The notes under the pieces were generated by a model. It made no database searches. It worked only from the letters and a program-made list of their open reading frames with translations, and was not told the origin of the DNA. Below are positions 33,249 through 43,142 of a stretch of 64,000 nt of DNA, one piece after another (positions within the stretch are counted from its first letter, which is position 1; each line of letters starts with the position of its first letter). Origin of the DNA: Jeotgalibacillus aurantiacus (GTDB lineage: Bacteria; Bacillota; Bacilli; Bacillales; Jeotgalibacillaceae); the NCBI RefSeq assembly GCF_020595125.1, contig NZ_JACNMS010000003.1:62001-126000 (forward strand), read 5' to 3'. The translations under genes were made by a program, and so were the position numbers.

Positions 33249-33932
33249 ATGAATATTTTTCTGGTGGAGGATGACAGACAGATTGTAGAACAGATGGAGC
33301 GGCACCTTGCGCAGTGGGGATTCGAGGTGTCGGTGCCAACAGATTTTCAGAATGTGATGAGCACCTTTCGGGAAGAGGAACCTCATCTTGTGCTAATGGA
33401 TATCCAGCTGCCGGCGTTTGACGGGTTTTACTGGTGCCGTGAGATCCGGAGTGAATCGAGGGTGCCGATTATTTTCCTCTCATCGCGTGATCACCCGATG
33501 GATCAGGTGATGGCGATGCAGCTTGGCGCAGATGATTACGTGCAGAAGCCTTACAACATGGAGGTGCTTGTCGCTAAAATTCAGGCGATTGCCCGTCGCA
33601 CCTATGAGTATCAGGATGCTCAAGCTGAAAGTCCAGTCCAGACCTGGAACGGAGCCGAGCTCGATCTGAAAAAAGGCACGCTCTCGTTACATAACCAGAC
33701 CATGGATTTAACAAAAAATGAGCTTTATATTTTGTCGATTTTACTTGAGCATCCGAATGAAATTGTGCCGCGTGACACGCTGATCAGGAAGCTTTGGGAT
33801 GACGAGCGTTTTGTCAATGACAACACGCTGACGGTCAACATTGGCCGGCTGCGTCAGAAGGTGGCTGACCTTGGGATGGAGGATGTCATCATCACGAAAA
33901 AAGGGATTGGTTATATGGCGGTGAGCCGATGA
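33249..33932 (+). CDS. OmpR-family response regulator (Bce-like module)
   Basis: A 227-residue protein: receiver domain (~1-115) with phospho-acceptor Asp in LVLMDIQLP and Lys in VQKPYNM, and a C-terminal OmpR winged helix (~130-225; RLRQKVADLGMEDVIITKKGIGY). The stop overlaps the kinase ATG by 4 nt. Together with the kinase and ABC genes it forms a BceRSAB-like peptide-antibiotic sensing and detoxification module. Confidence 0.92.
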   Translation: MNIFLVEDDRQIVEQMERHLAQWGFEVSVPTDFQNVMSTFREEEPHLVLMDIQLPAFDGFYWCREIRSESRVPIIFLSSRDHPMDQVMAMQLGADDYVQKPYNMEVLVAKIQAIARRTYEYQDAQAESPVQTWNGAELDLKKGTLSLHNQTMDLTKNELYILSILLEHPNEIVPRDTLIRKLWDDERFVNDNTLTVNIGRLRQKVADLGMEDVIITKKGIGYMAVSR

Positions 33933-34951
33933 TCCATTATCTTGCTGATAAGAAAAGCTGGATCGCGGGCTTTGTATTGATACTCGTTTTCGCTAATATC
34001 CTTTTTTGGCTGGATCCGGGTCTCGCGCTCAGTGACACCAGCGTCCTTTACTTTAATGGCGTGTTGATCATCTGCTTTATTCCGTTTCTCGTTTGGAGGG
34101 CTAAACGGGAAACGAGATATTTAAAAGAAGTGGAAGACATGACATTAGACAATGACCTCAAAGATTGGGAAACGCTCCTGCCGGAAGCGGGCAATCACGA
34201 AGAGCAACGTTTGCAAACCGTGATTTCAGAAGCATCGCGTCTTGCGCGAAGTCAGGCGGAGGGAAGTGAGGAAACGCAATCGCTGAAAGCTGCTGATATT
34301 GAAGCGTGGGTGCATGAAATGAAAGCGCCACTTACTTCGTTAAAGCTGCAGATTGATGCTGAGAAGGATCATCCTGCGATACAAAAGGTGGAGCTTGAAT
34401 GGAGCCGCCTGCACTTTCTTTTAGAGCAGCAGCTTTATCAGGCAAGGCTTTCGTCAATCGAGCATGACACGGTGATGGAGCATGCGGAAGCCGGACACAT
34501 CATCTTTCCTGAAATTAAGGCACTTTCTGCGATCTGCCGGGCGAGAGGAATCGGATTTGATATTGAGGGAGAAGATTTCACGGTCCTGACTGATTTAAAA
34601 TGGAGCCGGTTTGTCTTTCGACAGGTGCTCTCCAATGCAGTGAAATACAGTCCGGATCAGAGTGAAATCACCATTTTAGCTGAAAAAAATGACCGCTTCA
34701 CGGAAATTGTGATTCAGGATCAGGGACCTGGCATTAAACCTGAGCATCTGCCCCGTATTTTCGAAAAAGGATTTACAGGGGAAGCGGGCAGACGACAGAG
34801 CAATGCAACGGGTCTCGGCCTGTATTTAGCGAAGCGGGCTGCAGATTCGTTTGGCATCAAAATAGATATACGATCAGATCAAACGGGAACATGCGCACGG
34901 CTGATTTTCCCGTCACCTGATACGTTTCAAAAACCCTATCACGCAACGTGA
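33929..34951 (+). CDS. Intramembrane-sensing histidine kinase (Bce-like)
   Basis: A 340-residue kinase with two TM segments (~12-30 and ~38-56) and almost no outer loop, typical of BceS-like kinases that sense through their ABC transporter. The phospho-acceptor is in WVHEMKAPLTSLKL. ATPase boxes are NAVKYSP, DQGPGIK and GLGLYLAK. Confidence 0.92.
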   Translation: MIHYLADKKSWIAGFVLILVFANILFWLDPGLALSDTSVLYFNGVLIICFIPFLVWRAKRETRYLKEVEDMTLDNDLKDWETLLPEAGNHEEQRLQTVISEASRLARSQAEGSEETQSLKAADIEAWVHEMKAPLTSLKLQIDAEKDHPAIQKVELEWSRLHFLLEQQLYQARLSSIEHDTVMEHAEAGHIIFPEIKALSAICRARGIGFDIEGEDFTVLTDLKWSRFVFRQVLSNAVKYSPDQSEITILAEKNDRFTEIVIQDQGPGIKPEHLPRIFEKGFTGEAGRRQSNATGLGLYLAKRAADSFGIKIDIRSDQTGTCARLIFPSPDTFQKPYHAT

Positions 34952-34975
34952 CAAAAATGTCACCTGCATTGTCAT
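34948..34975 (+). promoter_or_regulatory. Response-regulator binding site upstream of the ABC genes
   Basis: Perfect palindrome GTGACA-AAAA-TGTCAC (34948-34963), followed by TTGTCA at 34970, and a TATGAT -10-like hexamer at 35008. It is in the usual place for a BceR-type activator ahead of the transporter genes. The -35 is poor, as expected for an activated promoter. Confidence 0.65.
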
Positions 34976-35039
34976 GTAAATCGAACGATTGTCAGCTGCG
35001 GTTTGCTTATGATGGAGACAGAACAGGGAAGGAGTATGA

Positions 35040-35819
35040 ATGATGTCTCAATCAAAACCACTTTTAACGGCACGAAATATACGAAAAACCTTTGGAACGA
35101 AAAAACAGCCCATTGAAGTATTAAAAGGGCTTGATCTAAATGTAGAAGCGGGAGAATTCGTCGGGATTATGGGTCCATCCGGAGCGGGGAAAACGACTTT
35201 TATGAATGTCCTTGCCAGCATTGATACGGCGACATCCGGAAGTATCGTCATTGATGGGTCGGATGTGACAGCAATGCGTGATAAACGTTTGTCTGAATTC
35301 CGGCGAAAAGAGCTCGGCTTTATTTTTCAGGACTACAATCTACTTGAAACGCTGACGGCTAAAGAAAACATTCTGCTGCCGATGTCATTGGGCGGTCATG
35401 CGAAAAAAGATGTGGAAGCCACTTATGCACGTCTGGCCAATACTTTTGACATTGCCCATGTCGCGAATCAGTATCCACACGAGCTGTCGGGTGGTCAGAA
35501 ACAGCGGACGTCTGCAGCACGTGCGTTAATTCATGAGCCGAAAATTCTGTTTGCAGACGAGCCGACCGGGGCACTCGATTCCAAATCAGCAGCTGTCCTG
35601 CTCGGTAAAATGGAAGAGCTGAATCGTCAAAATGGCGTAACAATCATGATGGTGTCGCACGATCCGCTGGCATCAAGCTACTGCAGCCGCGTCCTGTTTT
35701 TGCAGGATGGCCGGCTTTATACGGAACTTCATCGCGGCGGTCGCAGCCGTCAGGCCTTTTTTAACGATATTTTAAATGTTCAGGGTGTGCTTGGAGGGAC
35801 GATTCATGAAGTTAAGTGA
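35040..35819 (+). CDS. BceA-like ABC transporter ATPase
   Basis: A 259-residue ATPase of the MacB/BceA type: Walker A GPSGAGKTT, Q-loop FIFQDYNLLETLTAKENI, signature LSGGQKQR, Walker B ILFADEPTGALD and H-loop MVSHD. It has its own regulated promoter and overlaps the permease start by 14 nt. Tandem ATGs at 35040 and 35043 follow GGAAGGAG. Confidence 0.92.
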   Translation: MMSQSKPLLTARNIRKTFGTKKQPIEVLKGLDLNVEAGEFVGIMGPSGAGKTTFMNVLASIDTATSGSIVIDGSDVTAMRDKRLSEFRRKELGFIFQDYNLLETLTAKENILLPMSLGGHAKKDVEATYARLANTFDIAHVANQYPHELSGGQKQRTSAARALIHEPKILFADEPTGALDSKSAAVLLGKMEELNRQNGVTIMMVSHDPLASSYCSRVLFLQDGRLYTELHRGGRSRQAFFNDILNVQGVLGGTIHEVK

Positions 35820-37704
35820 GCTCGTCCGGCGCAATATGCTGGCTAACATCCGCCAATACTATTTGTATTTTTTCTCACTGATTTTCAGTGTAATGCTTTA
35901 TTTTATTTTCAGCACAATGCAATATAGTGAGCTGATCACGCAGGCGGTTTCATTCTCGCAAGGCATTGGTGCGTCGTTCCGGTCTGGTGTCTTTTTCCTG
36001 GCAGCGATCATGCTTGTCTTCGTCACCTATGCGAAAAATCTGTTCTTTAAAAGGCGGGGCAGAGAGATCGGACTGTATCAGCTGATTGGTCTTTCGCGGG
36101 GAGCGGTTATCCGGATGCTGCTGATCGAAAATCTCATTATGATGACATTAGCAGCACTTGTGGGTACGCTATTAGGGCTTCTTTTCTCAAGGCTGTTCCT
36201 GCTATTATTTTTCGAAATCATGCGTTTTGATATGAACGTCGGCTTTCAAATTTCTACTGCAGCACTATTGCAAACGGGTGCACTGCTCATATTGTTGCTT
36301 GTGGTGACCTCCTGGCAGACGATCAGATTTGTGCGGAAGCACACGCTGGTCCAGCTGTTTCAGTCTAAAGCTGAAACGGAACAGATTCGTGAAATCAAAC
36401 CGGTCCGTCAGCTGCTGATGGGGCTTGCCGGAATTTTGCTTGTTGGATTCGGTTACTGGCTATCGGGGAGAATGCTGAATGCTTTTCTGTTAGTGAATAT
36501 GCTCCTCGTGTTGTTCTCCACGGTCTTCGGGACCTATCTTGTGTTCCGTGTATCGATCGGCTGGCTGCTGACCCTTTACCGTAAACAGATGAACGGACAT
36601 TTACAGTTCAAGCATGCACTGTCGCTGGCACCATTGATTCACCGCCTGAAGAGCAACGCGAGAATGCTGACCTTAATCGCTACGCTTTCTGCGATTACAC
36701 TTACGCTGGTAACGGGCGCGTATTCTCTCTATTACTCTGCTGAAGAAGAAGCCGATATTTTATATCCGCATGATTTTATTTTTCTTGAAGCTGATGATGC
36801 TGAATACGCTACGGAATTTGAGGGCCGTATGCAAGAGGCGGATCTTTCATATAAAGCTCATGAGATTGAAACGTTCTCTCATGATGTAACCTATGAGAAC
36901 TTTGATCAGGGGTTAGGTATCCCTATTGACTCCAATCATCCGACTTTTGTTTCGGCGAGCGATTTGAGTGAAGCCGGGGTTGAGGTATCAGTCAAACCGG
37001 GAGAAGCCGTATATTTTGGCGGCATGGTCGTACCATCAATGCCTGAGGACACCACTGTAAATTTAGCAGGAAAATCATTAGAACTAGTGGAAATTAAAAA
37101 TAAAGCAGCGCTGAATTATGGCGTCCAGTTCAATGTATTTGCGTTAAATGAAGAGGATTACCGTGCAGTAAAACCTGATTACGAATCTAACTATCTTACG
37201 TTTAATTTGGAGAATCAGGCTGAACGGGAACAAGCCAATGAAATGTATCATGCCATCTCACCTGATCCTGAAGAAGGCATGCTGTATAGCACCAATGTTG
37301 ATGAAACGCTGATACGCATGGAGATGTCAGGCGTACTTATTTTCATCGCAGGATTTTTAGGCATTGTATTCTTAAGTGCAACGGGCAGCATTCTATACTT
37401 TAAGCAGATGACAGAGGTCGAGGAAGAGAAAGGAAGCTACCGCACACTTCGTCAGCTCGGCTTTACCGTTGGCAACATGATGAGCGGCGTCGGACGAAAG
37501 CAGCTTCTGTTCTTCGCGATTCCGCTCGTCATCGGACTTGGCCACACCTACTTTGCCCTGAAATCCGTCGCCTTTCTATTCAGGACAAACATCACAGTTC
37601 CCGTCATTATCTCAATCAGCATCTTTACTCTGATCTATCTGGCATTTTATCTCCTAAGCATCACCAACTCCCGCAGCGAAATCACACGCGCGATCAGAGG
37701 GTAG
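35806..37704 (+). CDS. BceB-like FtsX-family permease
   Basis: A 632-residue permease with ten TM segments and the large outer domain (~315-505) between TM7 and TM8 that marks BceB-like transporters. ATG 35806 lies behind GGAGGG. These transporters both confer resistance to cell-wall-active peptides, by freeing their lipid targets, and signal drug flux to the kinase. The specific peptide cannot be read from sequence. Confidence 0.9.
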   Translation: MKLSELVRRNMLANIRQYYLYFFSLIFSVMLYFIFSTMQYSELITQAVSFSQGIGASFRSGVFFLAAIMLVFVTYAKNLFFKRRGREIGLYQLIGLSRGAVIRMLLIENLIMMTLAALVGTLLGLLFSRLFLLLFFEIMRFDMNVGFQISTAALLQTGALLILLLVVTSWQTIRFVRKHTLVQLFQSKAETEQIREIKPVRQLLMGLAGILLVGFGYWLSGRMLNAFLLVNMLLVLFSTVFGTYLVFRVSIGWLLTLYRKQMNGHLQFKHALSLAPLIHRLKSNARMLTLIATLSAITLTLVTGAYSLYYSAEEEADILYPHDFIFLEADDAEYATEFEGRMQEADLSYKAHEIETFSHDVTYENFDQGLGIPIDSNHPTFVSASDLSEAGVEVSVKPGEAVYFGGMVVPSMPEDTTVNLAGKSLELVEIKNKAALNYGVQFNVFALNEEDYRAVKPDYESNYLTFNLENQAEREQANEMYHAISPDPEEGMLYSTNVDETLIRMEMSGVLIFIAGFLGIVFLSATGSILYFKQMTEVEEEKGSYRTLRQLGFTVGNMMSGVGRKQLLFFAIPLVIGLGHTYFALKSVAFLFRTNITVPVIISISIFTLIYLAFYLLSITNSRSEITRAIRG

Positions 37705-37762
37705 TATTGGGGTCTGTCCCTTGGTCTACGGTAGACCTGAGGGACAGACCTTTTTTCTACCT
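37700..37762 (+). terminator. Double REP-like element with T run
   Basis: GTAGTATTGGGGTCTGTCCC...GTCTACG then GTAGACCTGAGGGACAGACC and TTTTTT. GGTCTGTCCC and GGGACAGACC are exact inverses, giving a strong terminator for the Bce-like operon. Confidence 0.75.
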
Positions 37763-37775
37763 TTGGTGTGTGGCT

Positions 37776-37968
37776 CTGGAACGATACAATTAAAAGTTGG
37801 AACAGTACATTTCTATTTTGAAACATAACAATTCCGTGGTGAATCGATACAAAAACGTTAGTTTCAAAGGGTAACGATACGATAAAAATCTGAAACGATA
37901 CATATATTTTCCGGAACGCGACAAATAATATTTGAATCGATTTAAAAACTACCATAAATGATACAATT
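37776..37968 (-). repeat. 21-bp-period array, family A, copy 6
   Basis: Same orientation as copies 4 and 5 and close to them until about 37925, where the last units diverge. It directly follows a REP-like element. Confidence 0.8.
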
Positions 37969-38032
37969 CCATTTACTTCTATAAATGGGTCATTTACGAT
38001 AGTAGTATCGTTATCTATTAGGAGGAACGAAT

Positions 38033-38320
38033 TTGTCTAAAAGGTATTCCTGGAGAAGTTACACTTACCTGATTTTTGCGTTGCTCGCATCTTTGTCTAT
38101 GGTTCTTCTGGATCCGATCGCTATTGCAACAAACGAGCAAGTTGGTTTTTTAGTGATTATTGTAGTCATTGTGTCAGCCTTAGCTTCTATCCTACTTACC
38201 TTTATCACCTTCTCCACTAAAAATGAAAAGAAATGGATCGCTGTGATCGCTTTGGTGTTAACGATTATAAACACTGGGATTCTTGCTTTTTTCATCTGGT
38301 TTGGAGCGAATCTTTCCTGA
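38033..38320 (+). CDS. Small three-TM membrane protein
   Basis: A 95-residue protein, three hydrophobic segments (~10-27, ~36-60, ~68-90). TTG start after AGGAGGAACGAA. The family is not recognised. Confidence 0.6.
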   Translation: MSKRYSWRSYTYLIFALLASLSMVLLDPIAIATNEQVGFLVIIVVIVSALASILLTFITFSTKNEKKWIAVIALVLTIINTGILAFFIWFGANLS

Positions 38321-38521
38321 TCAGGCAGATGTAGGGGGACAGATTTCTCTTTATATAATGGGATTTTATGTTAAAGTAAACGTGAACATATTGTTTGCAG
38401 TTTTCACCTCAAATGAAGTCCTCAATCGTCCATCAGCGTAAATCCATCTATTTAGTATCGTGTGCCTCTCAGTGATTATCAGGCAAAAACTGAAAGCCCG
38501 CCTGACTTATAAAGAAACGGA

Positions 38522-38752
38522 GTGATGAAAGTGAATGCACTAATCTTGTTAAACATCACGATTATTTCAGCCGGTTTTGTTTTTCTGTTTTCGATGAAAA
38601 GAAAGATGGAATGGAAGGTTGCATTTATTAAGCAAAATGAAGATCATCCTGAGGCCAAAATGCATGCACGATACGTCATTCAGTGGATCGCTGCAGCTGC
38701 ATTGTGGGGGATGATCAGCATGGGACTGGTTGTGTGGAGTTTTTCATTGTAG
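38522..38752 (+). CDS. Small two-TM membrane protein
   Basis: A 76-residue protein with TM segments at ~5-23 and ~52-74 separated by a charged loop. Possible starts are GTG 38522, ATG 38525 and GTG 38531; CGGAG at ~38517 best suits 38531. The family is not recognised. Confidence 0.55.
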   Translation: MMKVNALILLNITIISAGFVFLFSMKRKMEWKVAFIKQNEDHPEAKMHARYVIQWIAAAALWGMISMGLVVWSFSL

Positions 38753-38783
38753 ACCCCAGAGGCAGACCCCACCTCTACGCTGA
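38748..38783. repeat. REP-like element
   Basis: GTAGACCCCAGAGGCAGACCCCACCTCTACGCT, overlapping the preceding stop codon. Confidence 0.6.
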
Positions 38784-38813
38784 TCCTTGTCTACATAAAA
38801 GGAGGCCAACATT

Positions 38814-39563
38814 TTGAGTTATTACGGCAAATTATCTTCAGCGTTTTATGATCTTGATAAATACATTGGGAAGTCGTTTGGGGATGTGGAGTATTATGAG
38901 AACAGGCTGAAGGATGTTAGAGGAAAAGTGCTGGAGCCTGCGGTTGGGAATGGGCGTGTGCTGATTCCTTTGCTTGAGAAAGGAATCAATATCAGTGGAT
39001 TTGATCTGTCTGATGACATGCTTGCATTTTGTAAGGCGCATTTAGAAGACAGGAAATTGAAGGCAGACGTGTATAAGCTGGATATGTCTTCATTTGACCT
39101 GAATGACAAGTATGAGGCAATCATCCTCCCGGCAGGCTCGTTCCTGCTTTTGCATGACCGGGAACAATCCATCTCTGCCTTGAAATGCTTCTATCATCAT
39201 TTGGAGGCTGGGGGCAGATTGATTCTAGATATGGATCTGCCTGGCGATTTTAATACTGGCAGCATTTCCAAAAGACTTATTAAAAGTGAGGAAAATGAAT
39301 CCATCACCATAGAAGGGACATTGGTGGATGTGGATTTTGTGAATCAGGTAAAATACATCCATCATAAATATGAAAAATGGAAAAATGACAAATTAGTTGA
39401 TACTGAACTCGAAGTTTTTCCTTTGAGATGGTACGGAGTAGAGGAAATGGTGCTGATTCTGAAGCAGATTGGATTTAAAGAGGTGGTCATTTCAGCTGAT
39501 TATGAATATGGCAGCTATCCGGTCAGTGCGAATCAGGTGATCACCTATGAGGCTACCAAATAA
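38814..39563 (+). CDS. Class I SAM-dependent methyltransferase
   Basis: A 249-residue protein; motif I VLEPAVGNGRVLIPLL (~35-50), acidic motif FDLSDDML, and motif IV region AIILPAGSF. TTG start 38814 behind AAAGGAGG. The substrate is unknown. Monocistronic, ending at a bidirectional terminator. Confidence 0.88.
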   Translation: MSYYGKLSSAFYDLDKYIGKSFGDVEYYENRLKDVRGKVLEPAVGNGRVLIPLLEKGINISGFDLSDDMLAFCKAHLEDRKLKADVYKLDMSSFDLNDKYEAIILPAGSFLLLHDREQSISALKCFYHHLEAGGRLILDMDLPGDFNTGSISKRLIKSEENESITIEGTLVDVDFVNQVKYIHHKYEKWKNDKLVDTELEVFPLRWYGVEEMVLILKQIGFKEVVISADYEYGSYPVSANQVITYEATK

Positions 39564-39574
39564 TCGAACGAAAA

Positions 39575-39613
39575 ACGCAGCGGAGACGGCATGCCATCTT
39601 CACTGCGTTTTTT
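39575..39613. terminator. Bidirectional terminator
   Basis: AAAACGCAG...CTGCGTTTTTTC, with A-run and T-run on the two sides, between convergent methyltransferase and ASCH genes. Confidence 0.75.
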
Positions 39614-40065
39614 CACCGTATCACATCCACGACTTCAAATCTCTCACACACTACCATCATGTCCTCTGACCAGGAAAGTCCGACTTTGTCCAAATCTTCT
39701 TTAAAGAACCTGACGTGCGTGTCCCACCAGTATTGATAGGTCCGATCGCCTTCACCTTCAGCTACCGCAAATGCCTCCGGAACCTCGTTCATTGGCATTA
39801 CTTGAACCTCAACCGTTCTGGTCATCACAACCGGTTCGTCTGCTCCATTTAGGATAATGTTGTAATCATTTACGGCAGGGAGTGGCTCATTCTCGAGTTC
39901 ATAAAAGACGTGGCCTGAACATGTGGCCGTCTTGATCCCATCAATCACCAGCTGAGCCAAATAATCCGGCGTTTCACCAAATTGCCATGCGCTTACTTTT
40001 TGCGGCTTCTCAGTCGTGCGGAACGCCCAATACTTATTCCAATATAATTGCGCTGCTTTGTTCAT
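39613..40065 (-). CDS. ASCH domain protein
   Basis: A 150-residue protein matching ASCH proteins of the YqfB/PUA-like fold: AWQFGETPDYLAQLVIDGIKTATCS and EGEGDRTYQYWWDTH. The fold binds RNA or nucleosides; some members are amidohydrolases on modified cytidines. No more specific call is possible. Confidence 0.82.
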   Translation of the reverse strand: MNKAAQLYWNKYWAFRTTEKPQKVSAWQFGETPDYLAQLVIDGIKTATCSGHVFYELENEPLPAVNDYNIILNGADEPVVMTRTVEVQVMPMNEVPEAFAVAEGEGDRTYQYWWDTHVRFFKEDLDKVGLSWSEDMMVVCERFEVVDVIR

Positions 40066-40173
40066 GTTGACCTCCTGAAGAACTACCTCTGTTTCCGGGT
40101 ATAAATTTTAAGTCCCATTTATTCTGACATAGCGAATAATTCTGGTTAGTATGATCATAGACCAATGTTTTCC

Positions 40174-40671
40174 TTAAGTTAATATCTTGTAGTAAAAAAC
40201 CGTCGCGTGCAGGTCTCCATTAGCCGATTTTGCATAGGCAGGGATTTTACCTGCCGGCTGGTAGTTCATTGAATGATAGAGCAGGTTTGAGGGATCTCCT
40301 TCACGTGTATCAAGGACAATCAGTGATTTGTTTAAAGCTTTAGCGTGCTCCTCTGCTTTTTCCATTAAGCGCCTTGCAATTCCCCGGCGACGGAAGTCCG
40401 GATGTGTCATGAGCTTTGCGATTTCAACACGATGTAAACCGTTGGGCTTTGAACAAGCGTGGAGTTGAATGCTTCCGGCTAACTGATGATCGACCTTTGC
40501 TATAAAAAGATAAATGTCAGGGTTCAACACACTCTTCCAATAATCGTCGGCCTCATTCAACGATATTCCAGGCAAAAAACCAATAGAAGCCCCATCCTCT
40601 ACAACTTTTATTAAAAGGCTGGAGAGTGGTTGTAACTCTTTTTCAATTGCATGACATTGTTCAATGATCAT
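40174..40671 (-). CDS. GNAT acetyltransferase
   Basis: A 165-residue protein from ATG 40671 (AGGTGA 5-6 nt upstream). The acetyl-CoA motif is KLMTHPDFRRRGIARRLMEKAEEHA, with LVLDTREGDPSNLLYHSMNYQPAG as the C-terminal core. The substrate is unknown. Confidence 0.88.
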   Translation of the reverse strand: MIIEQCHAIEKELQPLSSLLIKVVEDGASIGFLPGISLNEADDYWKSVLNPDIYLFIAKVDHQLAGSIQLHACSKPNGLHRVEIAKLMTHPDFRRRGIARRLMEKAEEHAKALNKSLIVLDTREGDPSNLLYHSMNYQPAGKIPAYAKSANGDLHATVFYYKILT

Positions 40672-40809
40672 GCTTATCACCTCGACTATATTTTTCAGAT
40701 TGAATAAATGATAACATTATTTAGAAATAAAAAGGATTATCCGATTAAAATGATGTATATGAAAGATATAAGTATAAGGATGTTATTTTTAATGAAAGGA
40801 GCGATACTC

Positions 40810-41163
40810 ATGACTAAACACAAAATCTACACGATGAGCTTTTCCAGTGTCTACCCTCACTACGTTGCGAAGGCCGAAAGAAAAGGGCGGACGAAAGCAG
40901 AGGTTGATGAAATCATCCGTTGGCAGACAGGGTACAGCCAGGCACAGCTGGATGAGCAGCTTGAAGCAAAAACCGATTTTGAAACCTTTTTAGCAGAAGC
41001 ACCTGAGCTGAATCCTGCGCGAAAGCTGATCAAGGGCGTCGTCTGTGGAGTAAGGGTTGAACATATCGAAGAGCCCGTCATGCAGGAAATCAGGTACATG
41101 GATAAAATGATTGATGAACTCGCCAAAGGAAAGGCGATGGAGAAGATATTGAGGAAGCCTTAA
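40810..41163 (+). CDS. DUF2200 protein
   Basis: A 117-residue DUF2200 protein ([19 protein letters not shown]..., [11 protein letters not shown]). ATG 40810 follows AAAGGAGCG; the reading that begins at 40708 is longer than the family and lacks a site. Function is unknown. Confidence 0.85.
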   Translation: MTKHKIYTMSFSSVYPHYVAKAERKGRTKAEVDEIIRWQTGYSQAQLDEQLEAKTDFETFLAEAPELNPARKLIKGVVCGVRVEHIEEPVMQEIRYMDKMIDELAKGKAMEKILRKP

Positions 41164-41253
41164 ATAATAAAGTTTCAATGATAAAAGTTGAAATGAGAAC
41201 CATGCCAAAGTATATACACGTGTAGATAAAAGAGATATTTTAGGGGGAGTAGT

Positions 41254-41973
41254 ATGAATAAAACGAAATGGCTTGCTTCCGGTGCTTTGCTCATGTTGAT
41301 TGCTGTGGGATGGTTTGTCTATCAACAATTAAAGGAAGACCCTTATCAGGGGATGTCTATTATTCCAGAGGAGCACGACGACATCCCATTGTTTAATGGA
41401 TTAGAACTGGATGACCATCAATACGTTTTAGAAGGTGATCGCTGGATAGATATCCATCAGTTCTATTTGAATAAATTACCTGAACTTGGATGGGATATAC
41501 AGTATCAAGAATCAGCACTTGATGATCATGAGGCAGAAAATGATTGGGGCGGCTTCTATTCCCGATGGAGGAAAGAAGGGTTTGATGGGGAGTTAACGAT
41601 TTCGGCTAATTTTAATTCTTTTGAGGAACAAACTGAAGTGATTTATGATAAAAATCCTATTCATTACTCAACGACCTGGGTTAGCAAAATGCCGGAGAAC
41701 ATATGTATTTATAAACGTTTACATGATAATTATTGTTCGGAGATAAAAGATAAAGCTACGATCAGGCACATTATTGGATTTGTAAATGAAGCGATCGATT
41801 GGGAAGAAGAGGAGATGCTTCAAAGGAAAAAAACAAGTAGGCTCAGTTTTGGAGATACCAATATAACAGTACTTTATGGGGACGAAGAAGAGATTTATTT
41901 TCAGTCGGATAAAGGCACTAAAGTAATGAAACCAGAACCGGATTTCTTTGAATATACAGACCTTTCTCAATAG
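41254..41973 (+). CDS. Membrane-anchored hypothetical protein
   Basis: A 239-residue protein with one N-terminal TM/signal anchor (~5-24) and an acidic, extracytoplasmic domain. No lipobox. The family is not recognised. AGGGGGAG precedes the ATG. Confidence 0.65.
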   Translation: MNKTKWLASGALLMLIAVGWFVYQQLKEDPYQGMSIIPEEHDDIPLFNGLELDDHQYVLEGDRWIDIHQFYLNKLPELGWDIQYQESALDDHEAENDWGGFYSRWRKEGFDGELTISANFNSFEEQTEVIYDKNPIHYSTTWVSKMPENICIYKRLHDNYCSEIKDKATIRHIIGFVNEAIDWEEEEMLQRKKTSRLSFGDTNITVLYGDEEEIYFQSDKGTKVMKPEPDFFEYTDLSQ

Positions 41974-42000
41974 CAGTATTCAAAGTGAAATGAGATTAAA

Positions 42001-42027
42001 ATCAGAGACAGATCCAAACTCTACATT
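42001..42027. repeat. Truncated REP-like element
   Basis: CAGAGACAGATCCAAACTCTAC: right half of the palindrome only. Confidence 0.4.
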
Positions 42028-42093
42028 AACGGGCACAGATTGTCGGACCCGTTCAGTTTCTCCCTGTTATGCTGTTTGCAAGGAGGTTATGAG

Positions 42094-42966
42094 ATGGAGA
42101 TGCTGAGACGTTTTAATGAGGCTGTAAGCTATATTGAGGATCATTTAACAGACGAGATTGAGATGGTTGAGGTGGCGAGGCGTGCGTGCTGTTCGGAATA
42201 TCATTTCAGGCGGATGTTTGCTTTCCTGGCGGGTATCCCGCTGTCAGAGTACATCCGGCTCAGAAGGCTGACGCTGGCTGCGTTTGATCTGAAGGATCAG
42301 CGTATTATTGATGTTGCGGTCAAGTACGGTTATCAGTCTGCAGATTCATTCACTCGGGCCTTTCAGAGCTTTCATGGCATGTCGCCTGCAGAAGCGAGAG
42401 ATACAGGCAAAACGTTAAAGGCATTTCCTCCGATGACCTTTCAGTTAACAGTTAAAGGAGGAACAGAAATGAACTATCGTATTGTGGAAAAAGATGCTTT
42501 TCGTGTGATCGGGTTTAAAAAGAGGGTGCCCATCGTGTTTGAAGGGGTAAATCCTGAGATTGAAAAGATGTGGAAGGGATTAACGGAGGATCATATCGGA
42601 CGGCTGAAGGCGCAGTCGAATACAGAGCCTGCCGGAATGATCAGTGCTTCTGTCAACTTTTCAGAAGGACGCATGGAGGAAAAGGGAGAGCTTGATCATG
42701 TGATCGGCGTTGCGACTACGAATGAATGTCCAGAGGGCTTTGATGAACTTGAGGTAGCCCCTTCCATCTGGGCAGTGTTCGAAGCAGTCGGTCCATTTCC
42801 TCAAACGCTGCAAAATATCTGGGGCAGAATATACGCTGAATGGTTCCCAACCAGCCAGTACGAACAAACAGAAGGACCTGAAATCCTCTGGAACGAACAC
42901 AACGATACAACCTCACCCTCATTTAAAAGTGAAATCTGGATTCCCGTCAAACGGATGAACGCATAA
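42094..42966 (+). CDS. AraC-family regulator with GyrI-like effector domain
   Basis: A 290-residue protein. AraC double helix-turn-helix (~1-105; [28 protein letters not shown] and [20 protein letters not shown]). The C-terminal GyrI/BmrR-like ligand domain (~130-290) has the usual [17 protein letters not shown] and the closing [12 protein letters not shown] 42094 has AAGGAGGT ~7 nt upstream. Such proteins sense small hydrophobic molecules; no neighbouring target is obvious. Confidence 0.88.
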   Translation: MEMLRRFNEAVSYIEDHLTDEIEMVEVARRACCSEYHFRRMFAFLAGIPLSEYIRLRRLTLAAFDLKDQRIIDVAVKYGYQSADSFTRAFQSFHGMSPAEARDTGKTLKAFPPMTFQLTVKGGTEMNYRIVEKDAFRVIGFKKRVPIVFEGVNPEIEKMWKGLTEDHIGRLKAQSNTEPAGMISASVNFSEGRMEEKGELDHVIGVATTNECPEGFDELEVAPSIWAVFEAVGPFPQTLQNIWGRIYAEWFPTSQYEQTEGPEILWNEHNDTTSPSFKSEIWIPVKRMNA

Positions 42967-42998
42967 AAAACAGGCCTGCTACCGGGCCTGTTTTTTTG
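42967..42998 (+). terminator. Hairpin terminator (ACAGGCC/GGCCTGT + T run)
   Basis: Arms around CTGCTACCG, followed by seven T, right after the AraC-GyrI stop. Confidence 0.88.
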
Positions 42999-43142
42999 CG
43001 TTTTGTAGTGTCCGGTTCAGCCCACAAACTCTACACAAAACATTCTCATCAAATTCTAATCTTCCTCATCTTTTCTTCTCATCTTGGCTGGGTAAGATGT
43101 AATCAGAACAACAAACAAAACAAATTTCAGGAGGCGTTAAAT

